64,000 bases of DNA from Hydractinia symbiolongicarpus (taxonomy: Eukaryota; Cnidaria; Hydrozoa; Anthoathecata; Hydractiniidae). The stretch is from assembly GCF_029227915.1 (NCBI RefSeq), contig NC_079883.1, positions 18,664,001-18,728,000 of the forward strand, in the 5' to 3' direction. The first letter of the stretch is position 1; each line of letters begins with the position of its first letter. This document shows positions 1 to 42,441 of this stretch, one piece after another. The position numbers and the translations under genes were made by a program. The notes below the pieces were generated by a model, which was not told the DNA's origin, did not search any database, and saw only the letters and a program-made list of their open reading frames with translations.

Positions 1-1610
1 ATGCGGACGCAATCTTTTACGATCGTAAACTACTTTAGTTGGATCACCCCCCAAAGCAAGAATTGTTGCAAACGCAATGGCGTATAGTCCACAATCCACA
101 GAATTTTTTTGTTGCTGGACGGAACATATCTCTACCCTTATTTCCGGATCTGCTGTGTGGCAGAATAATGCTATTTGGCACGCAACGCTGGGTGTGATGT
201 TACCACTACTTAAGCTATCATAAACATTACACGAATTGTTATGATTTTTAGTGTTCCCTACACAAATCCAATGCAGTGCACCAGTGTGAAGGATTTGTAT
301 AAAAAGCTTATTTGACACAACTAATTCTTCACGTTTAGGGATACCGAGACACGTGTCGAAGAAGCCATCGTATTGGGAAAATTGTGCTGCAAGATGTTGC
401 TGTGCCAAGTTAATAGATTCGTCAGTTAACATCTGGTTATTTATAATTTAGGAAAGCGGATAAATCATGCTTGCCTTTCTTGCGTCTTTCCTCTTATTGT
501 TTTGAACTTTACTTTTGTCTGCTCCGTGCACGCAATCTAACGCCTCCATACCCAAAACGAGAAATGGTGTACCAGTAAAAAATATTTGTTGGTTGTCAGA
601 CTTTTTGACCTCAAACATGATCCTATGACCTTTTATATCAACATCTAAACACATTAAAGTCCAACATTAATCGCAAAATTTGTCACTTCAGAGTATTACA
701 GATAAGTATTACTTGTAAACCAACCTGGAGAACAAAAACCGCTTTTTTTATGGTAAATCGAATAGTTCGTTCCAGTTTCAATCTCGTATTTTTCTATAAT
801 TCTTTTTGCTTCTTCCAAGGAATCCGCACGAACACACTTGTCTAAAATTAAATAAATTACATATATCACTTCGTGCTTTAACTGATTCTTCAACAGAATT
901 CATGAATGGTCTTACCTGACAAGCTTGACATTTGATTTTCTGTGTCGTTATTTTCCTCGTCATTGCTACCTTTCTCTCTTTTTTTGTCGTGTCGTCTTGA
1001 ATGTCGTCTTCGGTGCCATCTCCGACATCGCTCTCTTCGCTGCTTGAGATAAAAGTCCCATCTAGGTTTAAAATAAAAAAATAGTACACCAATAAAACTT
1101 ACTAAAATAAGTTTAAATTATAATCAGGCATTTCTTAAACTTACTCGCTTTTTCAATATCTTTTCTCTTTCTTTTTTCTCTTTTATTTTCTTTGTTTTCA
1201 GAGGTTTGTTTAAAATTTTATCACTATGATGAAATAAAGTTACAACGTAACTAAAAACACTTATTTATATCTTTTTCCCTTCACCTTACAAAATGTTTCC
1301 ATTATTTTACAGGTCATCAATATTAAAGCACTCATTTGCCGCACATTTATTACAATCTTACTATTTTTTAGTTACGAGAAAATATTGATATCTTACTTAC
1401 ATAACTGCTCGATTAAAAAGCGGTGAATCTTCGAAGTCCTCATCTTCGCTGGATGAAATAATTCCTTTTCTGGAATAAGCTAAATTTAAATATGTTTGTG
1501 CACGCCAAAAATGTTTTGAGTTTGCGACAATATTTTCATGTTATAATAATTCTTGCTTCTTTAATATAAAAACAAAATATAAAAGTTTTCTTACCCATGT
1601 TAAATGTCAT
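1..1610 (-). CDS. Spliced gene (partial) with C48 ULP1/SENP-like cysteine peptidase domain
   Basis: Five exons join in phase with GT-AG introns: 1595-1610 (ATG at 1610), 1401-1479, 916-1061, 725-841 and 644 downwards. Acidic serine-rich and basic N-terminal exons lead to a conserved globular piece (residues such as TGTPFLVLG and LDCVHG). The C-terminal part (about 432 down to 1) looks like a C48 peptidase: a His in 'LHWIC', an Asp in 'VYDS', a Gln-rich stretch and the Cys in 'DCGLYAIAFA'. Related proteins are common in cnidarian genomes and often transposon-derived. An in-frame TAA lies at 448-450, between the first globular part and the peptidase part; no splice site was seen that would remove it, so the gene may be a pseudogene or carry an unrecognised intron. 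The gene runs off the left edge. It is divergent from YIF1, starting 406 bases away. Role inferred: deSUMOylase-like or transposon protease; the substrate is unknown. Confidence 0.6.
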
Positions 1611-2016
1611 TTTAATTCACAGTACTTTCCTTTTTAAATTAACCACCAATTTCGAGAGAATGTTTTTAAAATCAGCAGAAATTAAAAACGTACGAAATTT
1701 TCAAAATAAAACCACGTGTTTTATTTATGTGACTTAGTGTTTTGATATTTTCCCGGGGCGTTCAAAACATTTTTACTCGCTTATTGGACTATCGAGACCA
1801 TCAGGTTAACTCGCCAAAATTATTTTGTATAAGACCTCCGACTTGACCCCTGGTTATAGTGCCTACCAAAACACCAATGACAACACGTACTCCGAGAAAC
1901 ATGGTAGCCGCCCTACTATCAGAAGAATACACTTCTTGAACCAACAAGCAGACTAGACACGTAAAGGACGATTCAACATTAGAAAAGTGTTTTATTTGAC
2001 GATATAGTGCTATGAT
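1611..2016. promoter_or_regulatory. Short divergent intergenic region between the C48-like gene and YIF1
   Basis: These 406 bases separate the two start codons, which point away from each other. The stretch has no convincing ORF and probably holds both 5' UTRs and promoters. It includes a CCCGGGGCG patch near 1752, the most GC-rich spot locally. No TATA box or initiator could be assigned with confidence. That it is a bidirectional promoter is inference from layout only. Confidence 0.35.
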
Positions 2017-32787
<30,771 letters not shown>

Positions 32788-33850
32788 AACAATATGACAT
32801 GAAAATGGTTATGTACAGGGGTGATCTAATTCAGAAGCAAAGGGAATTTCAAATTGGAAGAGCGATATTAGCCAATACCATTAGGTTACTGACAAAAGGA
32901 TTGATTTATGTTCGGCGCTGTCGCGTGGTGCTTTTTTTCGTAAATACTTATTTCTTCTTTTCGTAAAGAAGAAATACGTATTTACATATACACTTATTTA
33001 CATATATGTTTTAATTTTGAATTAGGTCGAATGTGTTTGTAGAAAATGATATGTCTCCATAAAATAAAAGTTTTGATGATTATAATGCTGCTTTTAAATT
33101 TGGATTCTGTCAGCGTTCGCGATTTTTATAGTTTAGAAATTTCGTAAATTATTAGTTGGACTTTTGCTAATATTCCTAGTAAAAAAATTCTTGCTTTTGC
33201 TATTATGATGCATTGGGAAAGTTTTTATTTGAGGCATGGTTGGGTTGTAGTTTTTAAAATGTCGCCCTAGCCACAAAAAGGAATTAGAATAAAAAAGTAA
33301 GTCATCCAAAAAGAATTAAAATAATTTACCAAATTCATCTAGCAATGTATCACAGACTCGCAAATAAATTCTTTTTCGCAGCCATTTTTCTATCCACATT
33401 AGGATAAACAAAATTTGGCAAAATGTAGAGCATCCGCCACTTTTGAGCGCAACGTGCCAGCTGGGCAAAATTTATCGTGTATCACTCGCTTTATGACACC
33501 GGTTCTTTTCAGTAGCTACCTATTGACATTTTTTTTAACTTTTTATTATCGTTAATGACTGAACTTACAATCACTTTACACATACGGTCCTGTGAAACGT
33601 GTAGACGACTAATTTTCTTGATTTTTGCATTTTTTTAAATGTTAGCTGTTAAATGAGATATTAAAAGTCTTCAAACACAAAACAATAACATTGAAAGTAG
33701 CAATAGCAATTCTCTTGAAAATTTAAGCACACTTAACAAAATCCCAGTACGAAAAGGGTTTAGCCTTTACTAATTTGCTTTCTTTTGCTCTGAATGATAA
33801 ATAATTATGAGAATGAAGTATTTCCAGCTTCAATGATGTACAACAGTGGC
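32788..33850. other. YIF1 3' UTR and AT-rich intergenic DNA
   Basis: The first 280 bases probably form the YIF1 3' UTR. TTTCTTCTTTTCGTAAAGAAGAAA near 32949 can fold into a hairpin. No further gene is seen. Confidence 0.4.
33063..33068 (+). terminator. Poly(A) signal AATAAA, likely YIF1 3' end
   Basis: AATAAA lies 276 bases after the YIF1 stop codon in AT-rich sequence and is the first good hexamer on the plus strand after a plausible 3' UTR. Assignment to YIF1 is inference. Confidence 0.45.
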
Positions 33851-34490
33851 TCGTTAGAGATAGTTGATAACTTCTGTTACTTAGGTGATATGTTGGGCAG
33901 TGAAGGGGTGTTGGAAGAAGTGTTACTTGCAGGATAGGTTCTGCTTGGAAAAAATTCAGAGAGTTACTTCCTTTGTTGACTAGCAGAGTCTTGTCTGAGT
34001 TAAAAGGTAGGTTGTATGAGGCCTGTGTAAGAAGTGTTATGTTGTACGGTAGTAAGACATGGGCAGTGAAGCAGTAAAGATCTTGACCGTTTAGAAAGGA
34101 ATGATATGAGAATGGTTAGGTGGATGTGTAACGCCAGTCTGGGAGACAGAAAGAGTACAGATGAGCTAAGAAGCAGGCTAAGTATCCGTAGAATTAAATA
34201 TGTTATCCAGATAAGAAGATTGAATTATCTGGGGCACTTGGAAAGAATGGAGGGGGATAATTGGGTAAGAAAGTGTAGAGACTTGATAGTTCCTGGGGCA
34301 AAGCCCAGAGGCAGACCGAGAAAGACTTGGCAGGAGGTTATAAGGACAGACTTGACACAGAGGAAGTTGAGTTTAGATCTAACACAGTCTAGATCAGATT
34401 GGAAGAGGGTCATTAATATACCCCGTCTAACCCATGCTAGCATGGAAAACGGACGTTAAGCCGAGAATGATGAAACAATGATGCCATGAG
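33851..34490 (+). pseudogene. Non-LTR retrotransposon 3' fragment (RT C-terminal domain)
   Basis: The translation shows the post-RT region common in many LINEs: 'NFCYLGDMLG', 'LYGSKTWAV', 'MVRWMCNASLGDRKS', 'ELRSRLSIRRI', 'LNYLGHLERM' and 'GRPRKTWQEVI'. The frame changes and a stop precede the intact 34106-34459 part. It ends in ATGATG-like repeats near 34470, a typical LINE tail. The catalytic RT part is absent, so it is a 5'-truncated dead copy. Confidence 0.7.
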
Positions 34491-34567
34491 ACAATAGGTG
34501 GACATCTGTCCAACTCAGTTCATATTTCTGTAACTTATGGTACAGTTTTTAACGTACACAGTTCATT

Positions 34568-34584
34568 CTTCTCTATCTCCCTCC
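34568..34584 (-). other. Polypurine tract of the Gypsy element
   Basis: On the minus strand GGAGGGAGATAGAGAAG lies just before TGAACTG, the expected TG start of a 3' LTR. This is the position and composition of a plus-strand primer. Confidence 0.55.
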
Positions 34585-34601
34585 AGTTCGACAAGGGCGA
34601 A

Positions 34602-37600
34602 TTAAACGCATTTACCAGATTCTGGTTCATAATGTTTAGGTGATCGTCTGACACGAGTAGGGCGAGAAGGTTGTTCAACAGTTTGGGGGGATGGCACATC
34701 ATTTAACTGGCTCAGTCCCGTTTGGCTGGGGGACGTAGTTGGGTCAGGGGTTGATGGCACAAGAGGTACAAGCGCAGTGGGGTCGTTGACAACGATGTCT
34801 TCTTGAGGGTCACCATTGCCAGAAGGGATCTGTAGTGCGGGAGAAGCAGCTGGTTGCAACGGCAATTGTGTCGTTACCGGTGGGAATGCCGCACGGTTTG
34901 ATGGCTGTTGGGATGGTTTGATGGGAGCTGGCAACAATGGTGGAGCTGTTTCGTAATTTGAAGCTGGATCGACGAAGAATCGACGAAGGTGTTTGCGGTT
35001 GCATCTTGTGAGTCTGCCAGAGCCATCTACTTTCAGGGTGTAGCTTTCAAAACCATGGATTTCGACCACTGTGCCGGAGCGTTACCAACGTTTGGGGTAG
35101 TGGCCTGCCTGATTCTGGATGAAACAACGATCACCAAGTTAAAGGGATGGAAGGCTGTGGATTTTGGTATCAAGCTTCTCGATTGAGTGAAAGAATCGTT
35201 TTCTCATTGCTGACTCTTTCTGTGCCCACGCGTCACGCCATAGTGGACGAATGTGATGGTTATCTTACTTGACCAGACGGGTCGCGAATGCGAGGCATCT
35301 TTGATGGGTCTACCGAAAACGATCTGAGCTGGAGCGATGTTGCAATCAGGGTTAGGTGTGTTTCTCATTTGCATTATTGCACGTAGGAATTTGTCAGTAT
35401 CCAGCGATACAGAGGGACCTGTGTTGGCACGAAGGAGGCGCTTGGTAGATTTAACTGCTACTTCAGCACGTCCATTCGATTGCGGGTAATAGGCAGATGA
35501 CAATCTGTGAGATACGCCCCAACATTTGAGGAACTCTTCAGTAGCGGACGCAATGAACCCAGGCCCGCCGTCACTGGTTATCTCATCGGGAACACCAAAA
35601 CGAGCAAGGTAATTTCGAAGACACGATAACAAACCGGCAGCATCTGATTGCGGTGAGCCGCGAGGAGCGATGAAGACATCACACCATGTAGAGAGACGAT
35701 CGCCAACCACGAGATAATTTTGACCGGCAGAATCGAAGAAATCAGCAAACACTTTCTCGAATGGTGTTAATGGTGGTGGGAAGGGTAGTACGGTAGCAGT
35801 TGGTTGTGAGGGGGCATTGACGATACATTCTCGGCAGTTCTGTCTGGTCTTTTCAATATCAGACGTCATACCGGGCCAGAATACGATGGATCGCGCACGG
35901 GATTCCATCATCGACACACCTTGGTGGGCTGCATGAAGTGCTTCGAGGACAGCAGGACGAAGGGACGGCGGGACGACAACACGATCGTCATGGATGACCA
36001 CACCATCGGACACGTGGAGACTTTCACGGTACTGCCAGAATTGAGACACAGCGGGAGAATCACGGCTCTCTAGTGGAAATCTAGTGTGAATGGCAGCGAT
36101 GAGGGATTGCATGGCTTCGTCTTTCTGGGTCTCTTCGAAAAGGTGGTCCCAGGTGATTAATGCAACATTATCGTTGTGACGTTGGATGGCAGCAAGAACC
36201 AAGGATTCCGTAACGTCATCTTCCTGGTCTTCTATGGAGGAAGGGTAGCGAGAGGTAGCATCACAAGCTGGATTAGTTTTCCCTGAGAGATGTATGATTT
36301 TGAAATACCAAGGAAGTGTTCTTCGCTTTAATCGACCGAGCCTGGTGTTTCTGATTTCGTCAAGCCGTTTGTCTCCGTATATCTTTATCAGGGGCTTGTG
36401 GTCGGTGATGACAGTCAAGTCAGGACATCCAAGGGTGAAGAATCTGGTCTGCTCGAGGCCCCATGTAATGGCTAACGCCTCACCTTCAATCGGAACGTAG
36501 TGCTTTTCGGCTGATGACAGGAATCGGGAACTAGCTAATGTGATGCGCCAACCTCCAGGGCAGCAGTCCGGGTCGATGATGTCACATGAAAAATGTTTCT
36601 GAAGCAAGAAGTAACCAATCCCTTCTTTGACCAGTCGGTACGCAGGTCAGTCGGACGGCCAAGGTCGAAAATCTCTACCCCCTTTTTGATTGCATTGATG
36701 ATTGCTTCTTTGGATAATTCGAAGGCTGCGTCAAGCTCGTCGTTCTACTCAAATGGTTTACGTGGCGTGAGGAACTTGGGGAAGGGTTCCATGTGGTCTC
36801 GGAGCTGGGCATAGTTTGACAACTGGTTCACCAGACCAAACCAACTTCGAATGTCGGTTGTTGTTGATGGTGTCGGAAAATAACGAATTGCATTGAAATA
36901 ATTCGGGAGAGGATCAATTCTGTCTGGCGTGATACGAAATCCAGCAAAATCGACCTGCGCAAATTAGAATTTCTCAGGGTTAACGACAATCCCCGAGTTT
37001 CCAATGAGAGTCAATAAGTCAATAGTTCTCCACCAATGCTCTGTCAAATCTTCATCATAGTGAAGGGTGTCATCAACAATGCGTTCCTTGCGGTTAAAAT
37101 CTGATAGGATGGTGTCAAAACGTCGGTTGTAGCTGTCACCTGAAGACAAGAAACCTTGGGGTGCACGTTTGTAACGAAATCTCCCGATAGGGGTTATAAA
37201 AGCTGTAAGATGGCGATCGGATTCGTGCAAAGGAAGGCTGTGATAGCCATTCCAAGCGTCAACTACAGTCTTCCAGGAATTACGAGGGATACGACGTACA
37301 ATATGGAACGGTTGTTCAGGATTATGGGTCTCCCTTTTGCGAAATTTGTTCAGTGGAGACAGGTCGACGGTTCTACGAGGGGATCCATCATGTTTCCTAG
37401 CAACGACTATGTGGTGACACCAGTCAGACGGTTCACGAAGGGGTACCAATTCGATTACGTCGAGGGTAACATCACGTGCAAGATCAGCGTAGACCTTATC
37501 TCTCCAGTGGATGGGCACAGGTATCACTTTGTGGTGTGCGACAGGGGCAGCATCTTTTTTGATGTGGATCTCGACTGGTGGACCATCCATGCGAGGAAGT

Positions 37601-38216
37601 TGTTGGTGAGGGCATGTATTGAATGCAGAGCCCCGTATCGAGCAAGGACCCAGTCGCGCATACGAAGACTGTTCTCAGGAGTGCATGGAAACGGTCGTTC
37701 TTTCGGGCGGGCCGGTAGTACACTTCTTATCCGACAGTCGCAAATGCCTCCATCATCTTTGCTGGCACCACAAATGGATCCCACAGGCACGTTTTTATTT
37801 GCCTGAGGGTACGAGAATGTGTCTTGGCTTGTCAGATTGTTCGAGAATTTTCCGATAGTTGGAAAGTCTTGACTCACTATACCAAGTTGGAGCATTGAGT
37901 CATACGATAGGTACAAATAATTAATGTGACGACTAACGCATATCATTGACCGGCAAATTATCTTGTTCCTGTTGCCCGTGGTACCAGTCATTCTACCACG
38001 AAAGACTCCATCGATTTTAATGGGCGATTTGTTGGCTGCATCAAATGAGAGAACTGCGGGTGATAAATTTGACATCCTAAATCCGGCTTTCAGGAAATGT
38101 TCTAGGGACCAGATGTCAGACTGGGCTCCGGAGTCAGTTACAGCTTTAGCATCAACAGATCTGGAATTATGATTGTCAAGGGAGACGCGTAGGTTGACAG
38201 TGGGCTGGGATCTCAC
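34602..38216 (-). pseudogene. Gypsy pol: protease, RT, RNase H, integrase; broken
   Basis: Protease with 'VTDSGAQSDIW' (38216-37524 frame). RT with 'WCHHIVVARKHDG', 'APQGF' and 'VDDTLHYD' (37590-36964), then the connection region with stops between 36960 and 36607. RNase H with 'KHYVPIEGEALAI' and 'VITDHKPL'. Integrase core with 'VVGDRLSTW', 'ITSDGGPGF' and 'PQSNGRAEVAVK' supplying the D-D-E residues (to 35204). The tail 35069-34602 has 'YTLKVDGSGRLTRCNRKHLRRF' and a Pro/Ser-rich end. At least three frame changes and a stop near 36748 show it is inactive. Confidence 0.82.
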
Positions 38217-38839
38217 ACGGGCTCGTCGCCACGCTTGTTTTGTGAAGATTTGATGCTCAAGGGGCTTCTGTGAATTAAAGATGGCAGCAACCTTGGTAGA
38301 TGGTGAGGATGCATTAGCGATGGAGGAAATTTGCCAAGGGAGTCGAATGTGCTGCTGATGGCGTTGGACTGACTGGTCTGGTGTCGGTGGTCATCCCTGT
38401 TCTTCTTCCAACATGATTCGCATCGAACGTGGGGTTTGCGGTTCCATTCTCTCGGTTTCTTTTTGAAGACGTTGAATTCTTTATTGCAGTCAAAACGGTT
38501 AGCGGTTTTCGCTTTGTCAGCCTCATTTGGGGAGGGCATACGATTACGACGCCGTTGGTCGGTTTGTTGCTTGTGATCATCAGGAAGATTACTTCGGCGG
38601 TAAGCTGATAACGCTGTAACCGAAGATATTGGGTTGGCATTACGTGCGGTCTCTTTATTTCCAACAAAAGCAATAACGTCATTTACCGGTTTCATCTCGA
38701 TGTCATCAGTACTAAGAGCATCACGTCGAATGTCAATGTCAGCTATACCATTGAGAAGAACGTCTCTGATGACTTCATCAGTATAGTATACTTTACCACG
38801 ATAAGCAGCAGTACAGTTACAACAAGAGCCATCAAACAC
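38213..38839 (-). pseudogene. Gypsy gag C-terminal remnant
   Basis: It contains a 'YTDEVIRDVLLNGIADIDIRRD' region and 'MKPVNDVIAFVGNKE', as in gag of cnidarian Gypsy elements, then a basic tail with 'CESCWKKNRDDH' as a degenerate zinc-knuckle-like segment. Upstream gag sequence is replaced by unrelated GC-rich repeat DNA beyond 38850. Confidence 0.6.
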
Positions 38840-38849
38840 TGTTTTAAAT

Positions 38850-39169
38850 TCACATCAACCTCGTCCCCAGGGCTTGTTAGGCTTTTTATATTTCGACGGC
38901 CTGAACAAGGCCCTGGCCCTGGCTCTGGCTGGTCACGTGACAAATTTGATTGGCCGTAAGAACTCGCATAATTAAAACGCATCCCGCGAGTGATATTAGA
39001 GGCAAAATTATGTGGCGAGAAAAAATCAAAATTCGAGAACTTTTCCTGGTGATGGACCGCGGATTAGCAATTCAAAAAGTAGCTCTTTAAAAATGGTGGC
39101 TGTTATTCTGTGGGTGTTGCGTTTGTTTTGGTTTTTGATGTTGTTCTACTAGCTAAATGTAGCTAGATT
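38850..39169. other. GC-richer repeat DNA between Gypsy and Helentron
   Basis: It contains CCTCGTCCCCAGGGC near 38859 and GGCCCTGGCCCTGG-like sequence near 38910, GC-rich in an AT-rich region and resembling the termini of small inverted-repeat elements. No gene seen. Confidence 0.35.
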
Positions 39170-39450
39170 CAAAATTTTGGAAAAACATTATTTTTGATAT
39201 GGAACTGCAACAGTTCTGAAAGTATTTTACCATTTGAATTATATTCTTGTTGCGGTAACACATGGAATAACGCTAATTCAGGTTGGATTTTTACTTCAAA
39301 TAGTTCTTTTCGTAATTTTTCGAAATTAACACCATCCAGTGGTCTGAAAGTTTTTTTTCAATGTGGTTTAATTCTTTGTCTTCACAATGATTCTCATCTC
39401 CATTACAATTAGAACAAGAAGCCCTGTGGCTTGAAGATTTCCGCCTTAAG
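39170..39450 (-). pseudogene. Unidentified decayed coding fragment
   Basis: Two adjoining minus-strand frames look coding: 'CSNCNGDENHCEDKELNHIE' (upstream) and 'KELFEVKIQPELALFHVLPQ' (downstream), split by a frameshift near 39335. The fragment may be a leftover of the neighbouring Helentron or of another transposon; I do not recognise the family. Confidence 0.3.
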
Positions 39451-39583
39451 CAACCATGTTGGAAAGCAATTATATGCGTTGCGATCGAGGACAGTATTAA
39501 TTTAAAAGTTTAAAATGCCACAAAAAAATAAAGGAGGTTAAAAACACGAAGAAAAAAGTTGTTTGAAGTCGTCTGTAAAGATT

Positions 39584-40195
39584 TTATGTTCCATAGGTTG
39601 TTTTTTTCAAATCAGAGAGAGAGAGTTTAAGCCTGCTTGCATCGTGATGACTGAAATAGACAGTTTTAACGAAGGTCTCGACTTTAAAAGTATTTAAAAC
39701 ATTCTCACGGATATAGACATGGTCAATAAGTGAACCTGATATATGAGTTGGCGAGGTTACGACTTGTTTACATCCAGTAAGAAAATCAAGGAAATAGTTT
39801 TCATCGCTAAATGCATTCACATTAAAATCTCCGAGTATAATATCAACAGTTTCATTTCCCAAAAAAATATTGAATAAGGTATACTCATCTCTATTGAGGA
39901 AATTTTAACGATATAGAAGCAAAACTTTAATAGCGTTTTCGTGAAACGTTTTTTTTTGTCATTCTAAAAAATATTGCACCAGGAAATTTTACAATATCAA
40001 ACAATTGTATAGTTTCATTATGACCAACTAATAGACTAGAAATTTGTCCACATTGTTGTTTAGAATTTAAGTCGCAATGTGAGTTCAATGGTATCTGAGT
40101 TTCCGTTAGGCATAATAAATCACTTTCCATGAGAACGCAGTCGGATTTAATATCGTTTTTATGCTTGTTGTAGGGTCTTGTATTAAGTGACCGTA
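39584..40195 (-). pseudogene. Helentron C-terminal APE-type endonuclease
   Basis: 'LCLTETQIP' (Glu of the active site), 'GDFNVNAF', 'SLIDHVYI' and 'YFSHHDA' are the order and content of an apurinic-type endonuclease as carried by Helentrons and LINEs. A frame change near 39905 separates the N- and C-terminal halves. The ORF ends with TAG near 39586. Its location directly after the helicase, with no RT, is what distinguishes it from the LINEs in the window. Confidence 0.75.
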
Positions 40196-41018
40196 ATAGA
40201 ATTTTCGCTAATTACACCAGTTTCTTTTTGTGTCAATTTTGAATGTTCTCGCATGTAATTGTATTGCTCTGTTGCTCGTGTGTCTGACTTAATGGTTGAC
40301 TTAGCAAATGTACCCGTTATGTATAAACCGTCTAAACTTGTGACTCGACTTAATGCAACATAGATTTGTCCTGAGTGAAAGGCTCGTTGTTTTAATAAAT
40401 CAAAATAGAATAGTTTCATAGAAGGTGAAGATGGATTATGTTTGTTAAATTTGATTTCTTTCTCCACTCCGTTAATTGGAACAACATTTTCTTGAATAGC
40501 ATATGGATCTGTTCTCACAGCTTTAAGTCCAGTATACATGTCTTCCATTTTCAAATATATTCTTGTTACATTTCCTGAGCTATCGGTTTTCAACCGATGA
40601 ACAGTACCTATCTGTCCGTTAATGAGTTTATCAGATACATCAATATTTGACGTCAACATGACTTTTGCATGAAGTTTTAACAGAAGGTTTCGCGCAAGTC
40701 TACCTGTTTCCATTTGAGTGCGAGAATTAAGATTTTTGACTAATTGCACGGGTATATTTTCTGGAATTTTGTCAATAGCTTCGATATTTATTTCGTCCGA
40801 TGTTACGCTATTAAGCATTTTTTTGTTATGCTCAGAGGCGGGTTGATTTTCAGCAAACATATGAATTGCATTTTTGGGGTAATGTGGGTCATTTGGTTAA
40901 ATAAATTTAGATTTTAGTAAATCTTCGTGTCGCCTTTCTAATTTTCCCACTCTGATATTGTTTAATAATTCAATCAAATGTTGATCATCACGCTGTCTCA
41001 TAACTTCGGTTAGTTCAG
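40183..41018 (-). pseudogene. Helentron PIF1-type helicase, C-terminal part
   Basis: It continues the helicase from the other side of the Polinton. Reading begins directly at the target duplication (41018) and shows 'VMRQRDDQHLIELLNNIR', then 'LLKLHAKVMLTSNIDVSDKLINGQ', and motif VI 'IYVALSRVTSLDGLYITG'. A frame change lies near 40890, and the ORF ends by frameshift near 40195, where the endonuclease domain follows. Confidence 0.82.
41013..41018. repeat. Polinton target-site duplication, left copy (GTTCAG)
   Basis: Identical to 55581-55586; six bases is the standard Polinton duplication length. Confidence 0.93.
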
Positions 41019-41229
41019 TAGTAGTAGGGAGTGATTATAGGTACTTTTCTTTCCTCATACACCTTTACCCCCAAAAACCCCGCTTCCACCACTTCCACCA
41101 CCACCTCCATCCAAAATCGGTAAACCCGACGTCATCCGAAAATAAAATCCGAGAAATACCAATTCCGATAATACGCATGCGCAATAGCATATACTCATAT
41201 TATACAGAATATAAGTAAGGGAAATTCCC
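41019..41229 (+). repeat. Polinton left terminal inverted repeat
   Basis: Starts TAGTAGTAGGGAGTGATTAT and matches the right end over 211 bases with five mismatches. It includes a small hairpin (ACTCATATT / AATATGAGT in the right copy). Confidence 0.95.
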
Positions 41230-41441
41230 TATAATGCCAGTCACCAACACAAAATAATATTAAATGCCAATAACCAACAAAAATGATATATACCAACACA
41301 TAATAATATTAAATTTAAGATATATGACGTCATCAAGCTATGCTCAATAGCGACTAACGGGAATATTGCTGACATCAACAAAAATAGAAATCGAATAAGG
41401 GAAATTCTATAAATGCCAGTTACCAGAGTTCTATCAAATGA

Positions 41442-41603
41442 ATGACTGAGTATTGCAACGAATGCGGGGTCGCTCTTGATAAATATGATAGATGCGAGAA
41501 GTGTGGACGGAGGTTAATCATAAAAGAAAGGATGCTTTGCTGGCAGCACTATATGATGTATATAACGTACAACGGTGGATGGTGTATTTGTAAAAATTCT
41601 TAG
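41442..41603 (+). CDS. Polinton small zinc-ribbon-like protein, 53 residues
   Basis: An intact short ORF, the first gene inside the left end. It has CNECG and CEKCG, two CxxC pairs nine residues apart, then a short basic, aromatic tail with CWQH and CIC. A metal-binding role is inferred from the Cys spacing; I do not recognise the family. Confidence 0.5.
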   Translation: MTEYCNECGVALDKYDRCEKCGRRLIIKERMLCWQHYMMYITYNGGWCICKNS

Positions 41604-41629
41604 TTGGGCCCTGGTTATTATAATAAAGG

Positions 41630-42195
41630 ATGTTCAAACTCTATAACTACTCCGTAGAGACGAGGGATTTTTTCAGCGAACTAACTGTGCTCTATATTGA
41701 CGAGGTTCAAATTGAGAATATCGTACTTAGTGATCCAATTAAAGCCAACAAAGGCAAGGATGAGCGCTTTGTCATTGGTTATAAACATAACACCGAGAGG
41801 CCTATATAGCAATGGTGCATCCAGATACGATGATGGATTCTCTCTCACCATGTCATTTGATATACATCAATATCCAGCAGATCATCCTAGCCAGGATCGA
41901 TAAATTGTATGGTAGTGAGTTCACGACCTCACCTGTTAAAAATAGTAGATATATTAGTACCAAGGTCAAGGAATGGGATAGCAAAATAACCACTAATTTT
42001 TATAACAAACCAGTACCTGAAAAGCAGCCGTGCGAATGTACGGCTATCATCAAGCTATCCAGCATTTATCGACAGGGATCTAAAAATTATTTGCAGATCC
42101 TTTTGGAGGAGTGTAAATATAAGCCTGTTCAACAACCCTTAAGGACACGACATCTTATTGATTCAGATGACGAGGAACCATTCGTCGTCGTATAG
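41630..42195 (+). pseudogene. Polinton protein of unknown function, frameshifted
   Basis: The ORF from ATG 41630 reads about 55 codons, then coding-like sequence continues in two further frames: 'NGASRYDDGFSLTMSFDI' and 'KVKEWDSKITTNFYNKPVPE' to an acidic C-terminus. Two frame changes (near 41805 and 41895) break it. The full product would be near 185 residues. Family not recognised. Confidence 0.45.
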
Positions 42196-42240
42196 TTAAA
42201 ACTCGATAGATTTTGTATACAGTTGTATACAAAATAAACT

Positions 42241-42441
42241 ATGAATGATTTAAAAAAAGAACCCAGAGAGCTGGGTATCCGTGGCTACTCCATCATGAAG
42301 AAGGGGGAAATTATAGCCGCAATTAATAAGATAAAATATAAAGATATTACAACGCAGATCGATGGTCCATACTGCAAGCCTTGCTCGGATATCAGGGCAA
42401 ACAAGCCTCAGTCGCTGATATACATCAGTTTTGTTGAATGA
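42241..42441 (+). pseudogene. SAP-like motif protein, probably truncated
   Basis: The first 35 residues (with 'RELGIRGYSIMKKGEIIAAI') resemble a SAP/Rho-N DNA-binding helix-extended-helix motif. The remainder lies antisense to the minus-strand gene at 42250-42831 and looks non-coding. The likely cause is a deletion joining two genes tail to tail near 42380. Confidence 0.45.

Larger units (their letters stand above)
34561..38839 (-). mobile_element. Ty3/Gypsy LTR retrotransposon, truncated
   Basis: In minus-strand order: gag remnant, aspartic protease, reverse transcriptase, RNase H, integrase, proline-rich tail, polypurine tract. The order RT-RNase H-integrase is diagnostic of Ty3/Gypsy. The 5' part of gag and the 5' LTR are missing. 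Only the first bases of a 3' LTR (starting TGAACTG at 34565) remain before a LINE fragment. Confidence 0.85.
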
